DNA of 64,000 bases. Origin: Sphaerosporella brunnea. Taxonomy: Eukaryota; Ascomycota; Pezizomycetes; Pezizales; Pyronemataceae. Below the pieces are notes generated by a model that was not told the DNA's origin, ran no database searches, and saw only the letters and a program-made list of their open reading frames with translations. Numbering within the stretch: the first letter of the stretch is position 1; each line of letters starts with the position of its first letter. The DNA lies in NCBI GenBank assembly GCA_008704415.1, contig VXIS01000096.1, positions 62,001 to 126,000 of the forward strand. The letters run 5' to 3'. Below are positions 35,265 to 45,127 of the stretch, piece by piece. The position numbers and the translations under genes were made by a program.

Positions 35265-36002
35265 AGCCGCCACCCGGTGTTTGGCAGTGTGTGGAATCTG
35301 TTGTCCACGCATCATTCTACTGGGTCAACAGCGACTACTACATACACTACCAAGCGCGAGTTCTCGGCCTACTACAAGAACGCCCTGTTGTACCTCGCGT
35401 GCGTGCAGAGAGCCACGAGTTGCCGCAAAACAAGCAATGCGAGCTCGCTTACAACCTCTTTATCGCTGCCCTCCTCTCCGAAAAGATCTACAACTTTGGA
35501 GAGCCGCTGCTACACCCCATCCTCGACTCACTCCTGGACATCGAGCACTGGCATGCATGGATCCGGGATCTGTTGTTCGCTTTCAACACCGGCGACCTCG
35601 GGAAGTACAATGCGTTGCTCGGCCATCTGGATAAACAGCCGCTGTTCAAGAAAAAGCAACAGTTTCTTAGACAGAAACTGTGTCTTTCTGCCCTGAGTGA
35701 GGCTGTGTTCCGACAGCCGCCTCACGACCGTGCCTTGAGCTTCAATACGATCACTCGCGAGACTGGCGTGCAGCCGGATGAGGTGGAATATCTGCTGATG
35801 ATGAAGGCGCTGAGCGAAGGATTGGTGCGGGACAGCATCGACCAGGTTGCTGGTGTGGCCAGGATCTCGTGGGTACAGTTCAAGGTCTTGGACAAGAACC
35901 AGATTGAGAACATGCGCCAGAGGTTGATGGAGTGGGATTCAAGTGTGAGCAAGCTGAATGGAATACATGGAGGAGAAGCTTGCGGAAACCGTTGTGGCGT
36001 AA
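35265..36002 (+). pseudogene. rpn9: Decayed, 5'-truncated rpn9 (26S proteasome lid subunit) copy
   Basis: Encodes remnants of the PCI-domain proteasome lid subunit Rpn9: VVHASFYWVNSDYY, then KREFSAYYKNALLYLACV, then ELAYNLFIAALLSEKIYNFGEPLLHPILDSL and the PCI tail LSFNTITRETGV, VEYLLMMKALSEGLVRDSIDQV and RISWVQFKVLDKNQIENMRQRL. These pieces need changes of frame near 35266-35290 (extra TG), 35340-35352 and 35398-35420, and again near 35955. The changes are too close together to be introns. The first half of the protein is missing; instead, the 148-bp MITE ends about 55 bp upstream. I infer a non-functional duplicate, with a functional gene expected elsewhere. Sequencing errors alone would not explain the missing 5' half. 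Confidence 0.82.
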
Positions 36003-36280
36003 TTTGGAGGGATGTTCCATGATGTGGCAGGCAGACAAAATAGAGAAGCTCAAGTGAACGTACTTTAGCTACAAATGCGGAACACGGCATTTGAATGACA
36101 AGCAACATCGAGTCAGGTCGTTTGATCACTACGCTCATGAATTCAACCAGGAGTGGCCGTTTCTTCAAATCTATTTGCCGCTTTGGAGCTCACTCGTCAG
36201 TTGTATGATGCCTGCGCCATTTTCAGACATGATCTTTCCCTCCGCCACTTAATATACATCCTTTTTACTCGCCGGCACTC

Positions 36281-37522
36281 TCATCTAATAAACTCCTTGA
36301 GGTCTGAATCTTCAAACTGAACCTTTCCATCGCTCCCAACGATAGCTCGCTTCAAACTCCCCGAATGACCCCTCCTCTTTTGTGTTGCGGGGACCTCAAG
36401 GCTTTCCGCTGCTGCCTCAATCTCCTTAACAGTTTCTGGTGCAGCCTGGGTGGCTTTGGGCGGGGGCAAAGGCGCAAACAGGCTCGACTCCACAACAGCA
36501 TATTCGCCCAACTCTTCCCTCGAGATGACGTCATAAATCTTGCCTTTCGTCCGGCTCTGCAATAGTACCGTCGCGGGTCCCACAAACTTCAAAAACTCTC
36601 TGTCACCCCTAATCTTGGTCTTGATCGCCCATAGCACTTTCCCGAGTATTTGCCATGCCTTCGAAGCCCTGATGGCCTTGACCCATTCCATCTCCCGCAG
36701 TTTCTCAGCAATTCCAAGCCCCAGCCCCAGTCGTCGTATTCTTGGAATCTGAAAGCGAAGCGCCGTAGTCGCCAAGCGTGTGCGTAGCGGCTTCTGACCT
36801 CCCGCCGAGTATGCCAGCAGCGAACGTGGGTGGATGATGAACTCCTCTTTCGGCTTAAGATCGACTTTGTAGACCTGGCCGCGGCCGACGAGGGCGACCA
36901 GACCACGTCCGGTGACTTCCTCGGGCTTAACAACGATACTGTGGCCACTCCAGGCCAGCAACGCTTCGGGTTGCGTCAGTTTCCAGTCTGCGGTGCCATC
37001 GAGGGCGAGAACGCAGAAGGTGGTGTTCGGAGTGTTGGTGGAAATAATGCAAGTCAATGGAGTCGTGGACGTGATCTTCTGATAGAGGAACGGGATGTGC
37101 TTTAGAAAGCGCCGCAGCGGCGATAGCACTGACAATGTAGATGTGGTATTGGATGGCTCTCCATTGAGACCGAGGAGCGTGCCGCGGCGGGTGTAGAGAT
37201 TACTGGACGCCGGCAACGAAACCGAGAGGAGGGAATAAGGCGCACCGAGGACTTCAAACTGGGTGTCTGCATAACAAGTAAGTAAGAACAGTATGGGGCG
37301 ACGAGAATGGCGGGAGGTGGCTTTGCGGGGGAGTGGGATACCGGCTGGAAAAGGGCCGGTGCCTGATAGCTTGGGGATGGCTTGGGTCTGGGCCGAGAGG
37401 TCGACTATGCCGTTGATGGAGGTTGTGGATGGGGTTGCGGAGATGTGGACAGACCGAAAAGAGGACAGCGGCAGCCGCTGCCCGAGACGACGCGTGCTGA
37501 GAGGACGGAGGACAGCGGCCAT
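36281..37522 (-). CDS. aim24: Aim24 family mitochondrial protein
   Basis: Predicted 388-aa protein in two exons, 37522-37342 and 37266-36281, with a 75-bp intron (GTATCC..GCAG). Aim24 is a mitochondrial inner-membrane protein that in yeast supports the MICOS complex and respiratory-chain organisation. The N-terminus (MAAVLRPLSTRRLGQRLPLSSFRSVHIS) is Arg/Ser-rich without acidic residues, typical of a mitochondrial presequence. The AIM24 fold starts at DTQFEVLGAPYSLLSVSLPASSNLYTRRGTLLGL and includes SIVVKPEEVTGRGLVALVGRGQVYKVDL and GDREFLKFVGPATVLLQSR. Because the intron is a multiple of three with no stop, unspliced RNA stays in frame and adds 25 residues (PLPRKATSRHSRRPILF region). The spliced form restores the family sequence FPADTQFEVLG, so splicing is preferred. 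Confidence 0.92.
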   Translation of the reverse strand: MAAVLRPLSTRRLGQRLPLSSFRSVHISATPSTTSINGIVDLSAQTQAIPKLSGTGPFPAGIPLPRKATSRHSRRPILFLLTCYADTQFEVLGAPYSLLSVSLPASSNLYTRRGTLLGLNGEPSNTTSTLSVLSPLRRFLKHIPFLYQKITSTTPLTCIISTNTPNTTFCVLALDGTADWKLTQPEALLAWSGHSIVVKPEEVTGRGLVALVGRGQVYKVDLKPKEEFIIHPRSLLAYSAGGQKPLRTRLATTALRFQIPRIRRLGLGLGIAEKLREMEWVKAIRASKAWQILGKVLWAIKTKIRGDREFLKFVGPATVLLQSRTKGKIYDVISREELGEYAVVESSLFAPLPPPKATQAAPETVKEIEAAAESLEVPATQKRRGHSGSLKRAIVGSDGKVQFEDSDLKEFIR

Positions 37523-37964
37523 CGGGTGTGGTGGTGGTGGTGGTGGTGGAAGAGGCTCAAAAAATTATACGGTGATTACGATGGTGGGCTGGCACGGAAT
37601 TCTGTTTGGTGTGCTCCATGTGTAACAGAACGGGAGACCGAACCTGCATGGAAGCCTGTACGCAACGGAGATGGTGTAGAGCTTGTGGTGTTTCTTTTTC
37701 GACGACGGCCAGCGATGAATAGATGCTATGTGCGCAGCGCAGACAGCAATCATGCCACTCCTCACGGCACATGAGTCAACCTGCTCTCGTCCGGAATCAT
37801 GCGATGTGTAAATAAGTACAGTGCGCACAGTGAGCCGATTCAAGAATCCAATCCATGCACCGAATGTTCTCATTGGACAGTTCCATATGTGGTATTAACT
37901 ATCGTACAGAAACAGCAAACTTTTGAACCACCCTGAGCACGCGATCTCATTCCTAAACCATCTC
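37523..37964. other. Spacer aim24 promoter / kri1 3' flank
   Basis: Contains a GGT trinucleotide run near 37530-37548 close to the aim24 start. No gene seen. Confidence 0.5.
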
Positions 37965-40056
37965 TTAGGCCTTGTCGTTATTCTTTCGTCTCCTCTTCCT
38001 CTTCCTCCCGCCATCACCATTTTCAGTGATATCGACCTTCCCGGTTACGCGCTCCTCGGATTTCAGGCCTTGCGGTTTCCAATCGGGAGGCATCTGCACC
38101 CCCTTTGCATCCCCAAAGACCTCCTTCCTCCACTGCTTGAGCAATTTCTTTTTGGCGTACCGCTTCTTGTCCTTCTGCTTCTTTGCAGGGTCCCTGAACG
38201 GCGCCAGTTTCTTGAGCCCGGCATACGCATTGAGATCAGCATCGTCTGCAGCCAGGATATCCAACATATCCAGCCCGTAAGTCTCTGGCGTGGTTTCGCG
38301 GTAACGGAAGCCAGAAGTCTTGGAACCAGGGAGCTAGATATGACATTAGCACGTGAAAATGGGAGCTCTCAAGGCAGACATACCTCGCTGTCAAAGTCGA
38401 AGTTTTCCTCCACAAAGCGCTCGACCTTGCGGCGAGTCGATCGCTCCTTGGCCTTCTTCGCCTGCTTCTCTTTGAGGAGTTCCTTCTTGGACTTCTTTTT
38501 TGCGGGCTTTTCCTCCGCAGCATCTTCCGCATCTTCCATCTCTTCGTCCTCAGCATTAAGCTTGATGCCGCCCTCTTCGTCGTCGTACTCTTCGTCTTCA
38601 TTCACCGCATCATCCTCAAAGTCAGGCACGATATCATTGATATCGATGTCGTCGTCAAACGTAGGCTTCTTCGGACGCCCCTTGGTGTCATAGTACTTGT
38701 CGCCGAATCGCTCTCGCATCCAGCTGTCCCATTCACCGTCACTGAAATCGCCTTCCAACAGCTTGTGTAACATCTCCGCTTCAGCCTCTCCGTCTGCCTC
38801 GCTAAGGTCTGCAGCCTCTTTCACCATCTGGAACTTCCTCATAAGCTCCTCAGTCTTGAGTTTCTTCAACCTTCCCCTCTCCAACTCTCGCTGAGCCTTC
38901 TCATCCTCCTTCTTCCTAAGCTTCTCCTCTCTCGCCTTCTTCCGTCGGCTCTTTTCCTCCCGACGTACCGAGTTGGCATTGACAGCATCTCTGCCGTAAG
39001 AAACGAGTTTGGCCCTGGCTGCAGCATCGGGATCCTCAAATCTCATATTGTAGTTAAACTCAAATTCGTCGGCAATGGCATCATCCTCCGAGTCGTCTGA
39101 TTCAATGGGCACGTACGCCGACCCAGTGGTCTTCGTCCAGGCGCGAGAGGCGAGGAATTTGTTTAGAAATTCCTCAGGATCCTTGTCTGCGAGCGCAGGG
39201 TCGGGAATGTCGCCAGCTTCTTTTCCCTTCTTTTCTTTATTCTCGCTGGGCTTGCGGACCAAGAACCCCTCATCTTCATCGCCGTCGTCTTCGCCATCGG
39301 CAGCTGCAACAGCATGCATTTCCTTAACCACCGTATCCTTCAGATTTGCTTGTTGCTGGACATATGTCTGTGGCTGGTCGTCCACTTCCTCCTCATCGGC
39401 ATTACCCCCGAGGAGGTTTTCCCGATGGTAGTCGCGCAGGAACATAGGCTTTTCCTTTTTCGAGTCCGTAGCAGTGGCAGGTGCAGAGGCTTCAATCGGA
39501 GTATAGAAACTGGTCTTTCCATCGTAGACTCTAGGGTCTTTGTTCTTGATGGCGGCAAGGGTTGCAAATATTTCCTTATCTAAGTCTTCTGTGGCCAGAA
39601 CACCGATATCATCTTCATCTTCAGATGAAGATGATGACTCGTCCTCACTGTCATCATCGCGGCGGCGCTTCAGGGATCCAGAACCGAATTTCTCTTCCAC
39701 TGCAGATGTCAATGGCTTGTTTCTTTCTTGAAAGTGTGGGCGCACATACATTGCTGCAATTCCTCCCTTTTCTTGTTGTGCTCAAAACGCCGTGCGTACT
39801 CCACATTGATTTTGAAACCAGCGATTGGTGACTGTTGGGTAGAGTGGAATTCGGTTTCGGAATCTGAGTCGTCGAGAAGCTTGGTCTTGGTGGTCGCCGG
39901 TGTCTTTGGCTTCTCAGCGAGCAACTGGGCTGAGGGGGTCTTTGGCTTCTCAGCGAGCAACTGGGCTGAGGGGGTCTTTGGCTTCTCTGCGAGCAACTGG
40001 GCCGAGGGAGTCTCGGGAACCGTCGAGGGCTGCTTGTTCTTCTTGGGTCGCGGCAT
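37965..40056 (-). CDS. kri1: Kri1, nucleolar ribosome-biogenesis factor
   Basis: Predicted 663-aa nucleolar protein needed for 40S subunit maturation through the U3 snoRNP/SSU processome. Three exons: 40056-39750, 39699-38384 and 38333-37965. Introns are GTATGT..TGCAG and GTATGT..CTAG, and phases close. Exon 1 carries three tandem SAQLLAEKPKTP units, then KTKLLDDSDSETEF and FKINVEYARRFEHNKKREELQQ. Exon 2 starts LEEKFGSGSLKRRRDD and has long acidic runs, KDPRVYDGKTSFYTP and coiled, Lys/Glu-rich blocks. The conserved Kri1 core WDSWMRERFGDKYYDTKGRPKKPTFDDDIDINDIVPDF follows. Exon 3 holds the C-terminal domain (RYRETTPETYGLDMLDILAADDADLNAYAGLKKLAPFR, KKRYAKKKLLKQWRKEVFG) and a basic tail. Divergent from the neighbour at 40308. 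Confidence 0.95.
39893..40000 (-). repeat. Three 36-bp tandem repeats in kri1 exon 1
   Basis: Three nearly identical 36-bp units encode SAQLLAEKPKTP each. The DNA copies differ at only a few bases, so the array is recent and could vary in number between strains. Boundaries are accurate to a few bases. Confidence 0.85.
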
Positions 40057-40307
40057 GATGAGACTGTGTCAGGGAGCGGAAGTGCGAATTGAAAATTGTG
40101 GTGTATAAAATTTGAGCCGCAAGACGCGCAACCAGAAGAAGGTCTGCTTGTGCAACTCGACCTAGTAAACAACCACCACCACCAACCATCTCCACCTCTC
40201 GGCCAGCTCCACGAGCACCGCCCCGCGTATGAAAGTATAATTTCTGTCTCCGTACGCGCTCTATCCGCACTCCCCTTAGTTTGTCCCTGATCTCACTGTT
40301 CAAGGCA

Positions 40308-43300
40308 ATGGCATCAGAAGGCGCGCGCCGCGCTGACAACAGCAACAATAAGCCCACCTCAAAGATCACGGCACAAGATTGGACGACAGCACGATGCCAT
40401 CGCCTTATCCGGCCGCTTTCTGCAAAACTTCAATCGTTGAAGTGTCTTCTTCAGTCGCCCTCACTTTCGGCCCCCATCGATTCCCCAATACCCCCAAAGG
40501 AGACGAAAGAAACCTCGGATGAAGCAGCATATCATCCTTCGCAGGAGAAGGGGCGACTGCGGCGAACTACTAGTGCAAACGGTCGGTCGCTGTTTTATGG
40601 TCAGAATCGTCCTCGAGACAGGCCCCGTCAAATATACTCGTCGAGCTCGAGCAGCACGGCTCCACAAGTAGTGGTAACAATGTCGCCCTCTATGACCACT
40701 TCGGTCTACGATCTCCCTTTCCCGTCTGCCACTGTAAATTATGGTGGCACTGGCAATGCTGCTGCAGCTGAATCGGTCGGGACCCGACCAAAGGCCAACC
40801 ACTCGAAGGAACAGCTGGATCCTTCACATCCACAGGTTCTTCTACAGTCAATCAGACCAAACATGACACACGAGCTACATCAAATCTATAAAGGCATCTA
40901 TTCTGCTCTCGAAAATGTCCTTGTTTCGACGATTCCGCCCTCGATTCCTGGCGAAGCAGTTTCTCTCAAGGTGTTGGCGGCCCGTAAGATCGCGCATTGT
41001 ATTCTCGCAACGAATGAAGAACTCGGCTCAGACGATGTATGGTACGATACCGCAAGCGATATCGGCTTGGGTGGGGAGTATCTCCGTGAGATTGTGCGGT
41101 GGCACGCTATCGAGCTCGTGCGGGAGGCCATCTGTTTGAATATCTTGCCTAGTCGACAGAAAAGCGGCCTCGGACTTCCCGGCATTTTGGTGGGGCTCTG
41201 CAAACACCTCTGCGCCGAAGCTGAGGCCGAGAGTCTGCTGAAGACGATGTTCGAACTATATCCGTTGTCAGAGCACGCCAACAATCCCGCCTTGGTTGCT
41301 CTTTTCTCTTTTTGGCGCAGTCAAAAGAGCCAACTGTGTCGGCTCCTGCCAGATGTACTGGTGGAAGAGGGCAGCCCGGTAGCTCTGGGAAATGCATCCG
41401 TTAATGAAGCTCTGAGGGCCGCAGTTAATCGTGTGGAGAATTGTCAAGCTTCAAAGGATCTCGTATCCAAAGCCTTGGAAGCAGCTTTTGGCATCTGGGG
41501 AAACAGCTATATTGCTGCTGCTGCAAAACAGAGAAAAGAGTTAGCCAGGCGGAAGGGTGGTAGGCGTCGGTCAGAAAAGATCGACGATGAACCAGGTCAT
41601 GCTCGAAAGCCCAGCAATGGAAACTTACCGTTTCACATACGTGCGCGGGCGGAAACCATGGCTCTAAATCTCACGGAGAAACTTGTTGTTGCTGCGCGAA
41701 GCCCCCACAATTCCGCAGCTCTAGAAATCGTTGAGGATTTAGCTCGCGGCTTTCTTGTGCAGCACGAAGCAACGAGAACCAGTACAGAGGATAAATGGAC
41801 GACATCGTACCCTGTTGCTGGAAAAGTCATGGTCCTTCTACAGATTTTAGGGCGGGACCCAGAACAGGACATTGTTATCATCAATGAACTTGTTCGTTGT
41901 CTGGACGATCTCCGAGATGAAATGGGGAAGGAGGGCTTCAAATCTTTGGGTAAATTCGTGGCATCATGCTATGAAAATCTCTACACAAGCAATGGGAAAT
42001 CCATCTCCGAAGGTGACGAAATGAAAACATTGATCAGCCGACTGATCTTATATGCTTCCACTGAATCCTTGTCAGGGCATGTCGACCATGCAGACACCGT
42101 TAGTGCTATGGAACCGAAAACACCACTCAAGCGTAACCACAGAGTTGTTACATTCACACCCGGAAGGGTGCCCACTGACTCCCAGCGAGAACGAAAACGC
42201 TATTTCCTCACTCAACTTGCGCTGAACGTAGCGATCGGATTTTCGACACTCGATTGTGCCAAGAAAAACGAGGAATGGAATACATGGCTTAGGAAGGTCG
42301 AATACCAGATCATCGGAATGAAAGTCTGGACGCCAGTAAAGCCAAAAGCGGCGAACAATAACTCAAAAGAAGGTCCAAAGGAGAGAAAAGGCTGGCGATG
42401 GGAAGAAGGAATTGATGAATGGGTGCAAGTTGGTGGCACTCCAGGCGGTGCATTGAAAAAGCAGGCAAGGAAAATTACACGGTCTAGCACTTCCACTCCA
42501 CCGGCAACTCTTTTCAGAGTCGAGATTCCTGTCAACAAACTATTTAAGAGAGATGAGCATGAAGTATTTTCGGACGCTATTATCGACGACGATGAAGTAT
42601 CGGTCATCAGCCCGGAGGACAGTGAAGACGGTATGGATGAGGACTTCACCACCGATGAAGTACCGACGGACACCATCACCGTCGCAGAGGATAGCGAAGA
42701 AGAAGATATGCCCAGTCCACCATCTATTTCTGACTCGGAAGATCCGGACACATCCTATTCCCGGATATTCGAGGGAGGCCCCGAAAGCTCCGAATCGGAT
42801 TATGAAGACGATGCGAAAGATGAATATTATGCACCTACCCCCGCCCGGCCGCCTTCAAGTGTTCGTCGCTCTCCCAGGAAAACCGAACTTATCAAACGCA
42901 GCCTTCATGCCTTCTCAGTCATGATACCCAGCTCGTCACCTATGATTTCCAAGCCAACCCGCTCTGCTTTCAACGTCAACAACCCGACAGCATACTCATC
43001 GCCCCCAGCTTCTCCACGATCAGTTAATACGGACACGGATGAAGAAATTGAAGATGCAATGGCTGCTAGACCCCCGAAAGGAAGGAACACACGTCTTCCG
43101 GTTGAACGTGACTCATCACCCTCGCCTTGTAGATCTACGATTGAAAACGATGAGGCGGACACGCAATCTGTATTGTCCATTTTGTCGGGTAATACACGCA
43201 GTACACGCAGTACACGCAGCAAAAGGAAGCATTCCGATGCGGATCTCCCATACGAAGAGAGCGATGACGAGTTGAGCATGACGAGTAATTTCAATCCGCA

Positions 43301-43451
43301 GCCTCGGAAGACCCGGAAGAAGAGGAGATCTCTTCTCTGTGTCACGGCGGATAAGAAACAGGAGGACGAGTTGCCGCGGCGGCGACTGAGGAAGAAGAGG
43401 CCTACAGTGTTTCAAGTCGACGATGGTTTCAGTGAGGACGAGCTTCTATGA
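40308..43451 (+). CDS. Uncharacterised 1047-aa probable nuclear protein
   Basis: A single uninterrupted frame from ATG at 40308 (good context) to TGA at 43451. An upstream TTG at 40281 is in frame but is not a plausible start. I recognise no named domain. The N-terminus has TAQDWTTARCHRLIRPLSAKLQSL, a charged motif likely to be conserved. Residues of about 180-720 look like a mostly helical, HEAT- or ARM-like region (LHQIYKGIYSALENVLVSTIPPSIPGEAVSL; VLLQILGRDPEQDIVIINELVRCLDDL). After about 760 the protein is highly acidic and disordered with many Ser-Glu-Asp blocks. It then gains basic clusters (RKTRKKRRSLL, RRRLRKKRPTVF) that suggest nuclear import, and ends FSEDELL. It shares a 250-bp divergent promoter with kri1. 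Chromatin or replication roles are possible but not shown. Confidence 0.8.
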   Translation: MASEGARRADNSNNKPTSKITAQDWTTARCHRLIRPLSAKLQSLKCLLQSPSLSAPIDSPIPPKETKETSDEAAYHPSQEKGRLRRTTSANGRSLFYGQNRPRDRPRQIYSSSSSSTAPQVVVTMSPSMTTSVYDLPFPSATVNYGGTGNAAAAESVGTRPKANHSKEQLDPSHPQVLLQSIRPNMTHELHQIYKGIYSALENVLVSTIPPSIPGEAVSLKVLAARKIAHCILATNEELGSDDVWYDTASDIGLGGEYLREIVRWHAIELVREAICLNILPSRQKSGLGLPGILVGLCKHLCAEAEAESLLKTMFELYPLSEHANNPALVALFSFWRSQKSQLCRLLPDVLVEEGSPVALGNASVNEALRAAVNRVENCQASKDLVSKALEAAFGIWGNSYIAAAAKQRKELARRKGGRRRSEKIDDEPGHARKPSNGNLPFHIRARAETMALNLTEKLVVAARSPHNSAALEIVEDLARGFLVQHEATRTSTEDKWTTSYPVAGKVMVLLQILGRDPEQDIVIINELVRCLDDLRDEMGKEGFKSLGKFVASCYENLYTSNGKSISEGDEMKTLISRLILYASTESLSGHVDHADTVSAMEPKTPLKRNHRVVTFTPGRVPTDSQRERKRYFLTQLALNVAIGFSTLDCAKKNEEWNTWLRKVEYQIIGMKVWTPVKPKAANNNSKEGPKERKGWRWEEGIDEWVQVGGTPGGALKKQARKITRSSTSTPPATLFRVEIPVNKLFKRDEHEVFSDAIIDDDEVSVISPEDSEDGMDEDFTTDEVPTDTITVAEDSEEEDMPSPPSISDSEDPDTSYSRIFEGGPESSESDYEDDAKDEYYAPTPARPPSSVRRSPRKTELIKRSLHAFSVMIPSSSPMISKPTRSAFNVNNPTAYSSPPASPRSVNTDTDEEIEDAMAARPPKGRNTRLPVERDSSPSPCRSTIENDEADTQSVLSILSGNTRSTRSTRSKRKHSDADLPYEESDDELSMTSNFNPQPRKTRKKRRSLLCVTADKKQEDELPRRRLRKKRPTVFQVDDGFSEDELL

Positions 43452-45127
43452 CGGGATTACATCATCATGCATGGCAGGTTTGGCATTTTTTCTCTAGCTT
43501 TTGCGGTGGGGTTTTCATTGGATGCGTGTATATGTACTTGCACATAATGTGTGCGGGGGGACGAGGTAATCTGTACACGACTATTGTATACCAAACTCTT
43601 CTTTTTTTGCTCTGCACATTTTCATTACAGGCGTTCGGTGGAATGTAACCTTTCTGAACCGTTTTTTTTTTTTTTTTTTTTTTTTTGTTTTTCTAGTTTG
43701 TTCTTTTCCATTTTATTGCAGTGCTTGTGCTTGTACATACTATTTTGGGTATCGGAATTTTGGCTATGGGAGCGAACGACTTGCTTTCCAGAGGACGAGC
43801 ATCCGAGCTTCCTTCCAGTCCCAAGATAGCCGTCACAGCAATTGCCGACGGGCACAGAAAGAGACGTACATACGCTTCCTTTCTTTTCTTTCTTTCTACC
43901 TTCCACCTTCTCACCTTCCGATCCTTCCTTCCTTCTGCGCGGACGTTTGCAAAAAACATACTCCACACAACTCCACACATACGTGGCCGAGCTCATCACC
44001 GGCTATCACTCCCCATTGGACCGTATGGTGCACGCAACCTCTGCTCTGTGCGTTATGAGGAAAAAATAAAATAAAAAAACACGAACTCGAACAGAGGAAA
44101 TTGTGGTCACAGCCGTAGATACTTAGTCTTTGTGTGTGAGTGGGGGGGGGGGGGGTCAATCATTTCCTTCGTTTTTCGGCAATTGAAACCCACCCAGATG
44201 CATACGTAGAGAAGAGTAGTAGATAGGGGACCCAAGGAGACACATCCACGTATCTCGCCTGGCCTTACAGGACAGGAATGAATGAATGCTGAATCATTGA
44301 AGCAGTTCTCATATAGCATAGCAGGCCCATCCATCCTGAGGCAAGTACCGCAACGTGAACATAGGATATTGTATTGTACAGTGCAGTGCGTACGTCAACA
44401 AACGGGCATGCAGCTGCCTGACCCGGACAGAGCTTCCCACATTCCATTCCAGCAAACATCTCTGAGAAGTAGGCAACAAATGGAGGTTGGTGGTCAGGCC
44501 GGTGGGCATGCAACCAAACAATCCGCCCGGGGGGAGATCAATACCGCGTCTGATTTTAATGCAAGGCCTCATGTCATCTAGAGAGGGAAGCAGAGAAAGA
44601 GAAAAAAAAAACACCCCAGTGACGAATAAAAAAAAAAAACACACAGATAAGGAAAAGGGAAAGGAAGGATCGTTTTCGTTACAAAAGAACCAACAGAAAG
44701 GAAAATCTCGACGAAGGAAGAAGCTGTCCAGACAAGACGATTGCCCCCTCGGCCCACCAACTTGAAAAGGAAACGCAAAACAGACACCCGACCCAAGATA
44801 GATATCGCTCCATAACTCTCCAATACTCCATGCAACGAATCGAAGAAGATTAAAGAATAACAAATGCCAAAAATCACAAGCAACAGGACGTTGTCCCATC
44901 CAAACAAAGCAAGAAAAACAATCCAGAGCCAATACGAAGGAAAGGTCCAGCATCTGCATAGAGCACAACTGCCAGCATTTGAACAAAATGAACGAAGACT
45001 GTATCTGCCCAGGAGATCGGTCGTGGCGGTCATAAATGAAACCAGGCGCATTTACATCTCAGCCCGGTTTCCGCAGCAACGTAAAGATATATGTACGCAA
45101 ATAATAAACCTGACAACACGGTCAACT
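43452..45127. other. Convergent 3' region, 1047-aa gene / MATH-BTB gene
   Basis: About 1.7 kb with no supported gene. A T run at 43662-43686, a G run near 44143-44153 and A runs near 44609 and 44628 are present. The MATH-BTB 3' UTR presumably occupies the right end. Confidence 0.5.
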
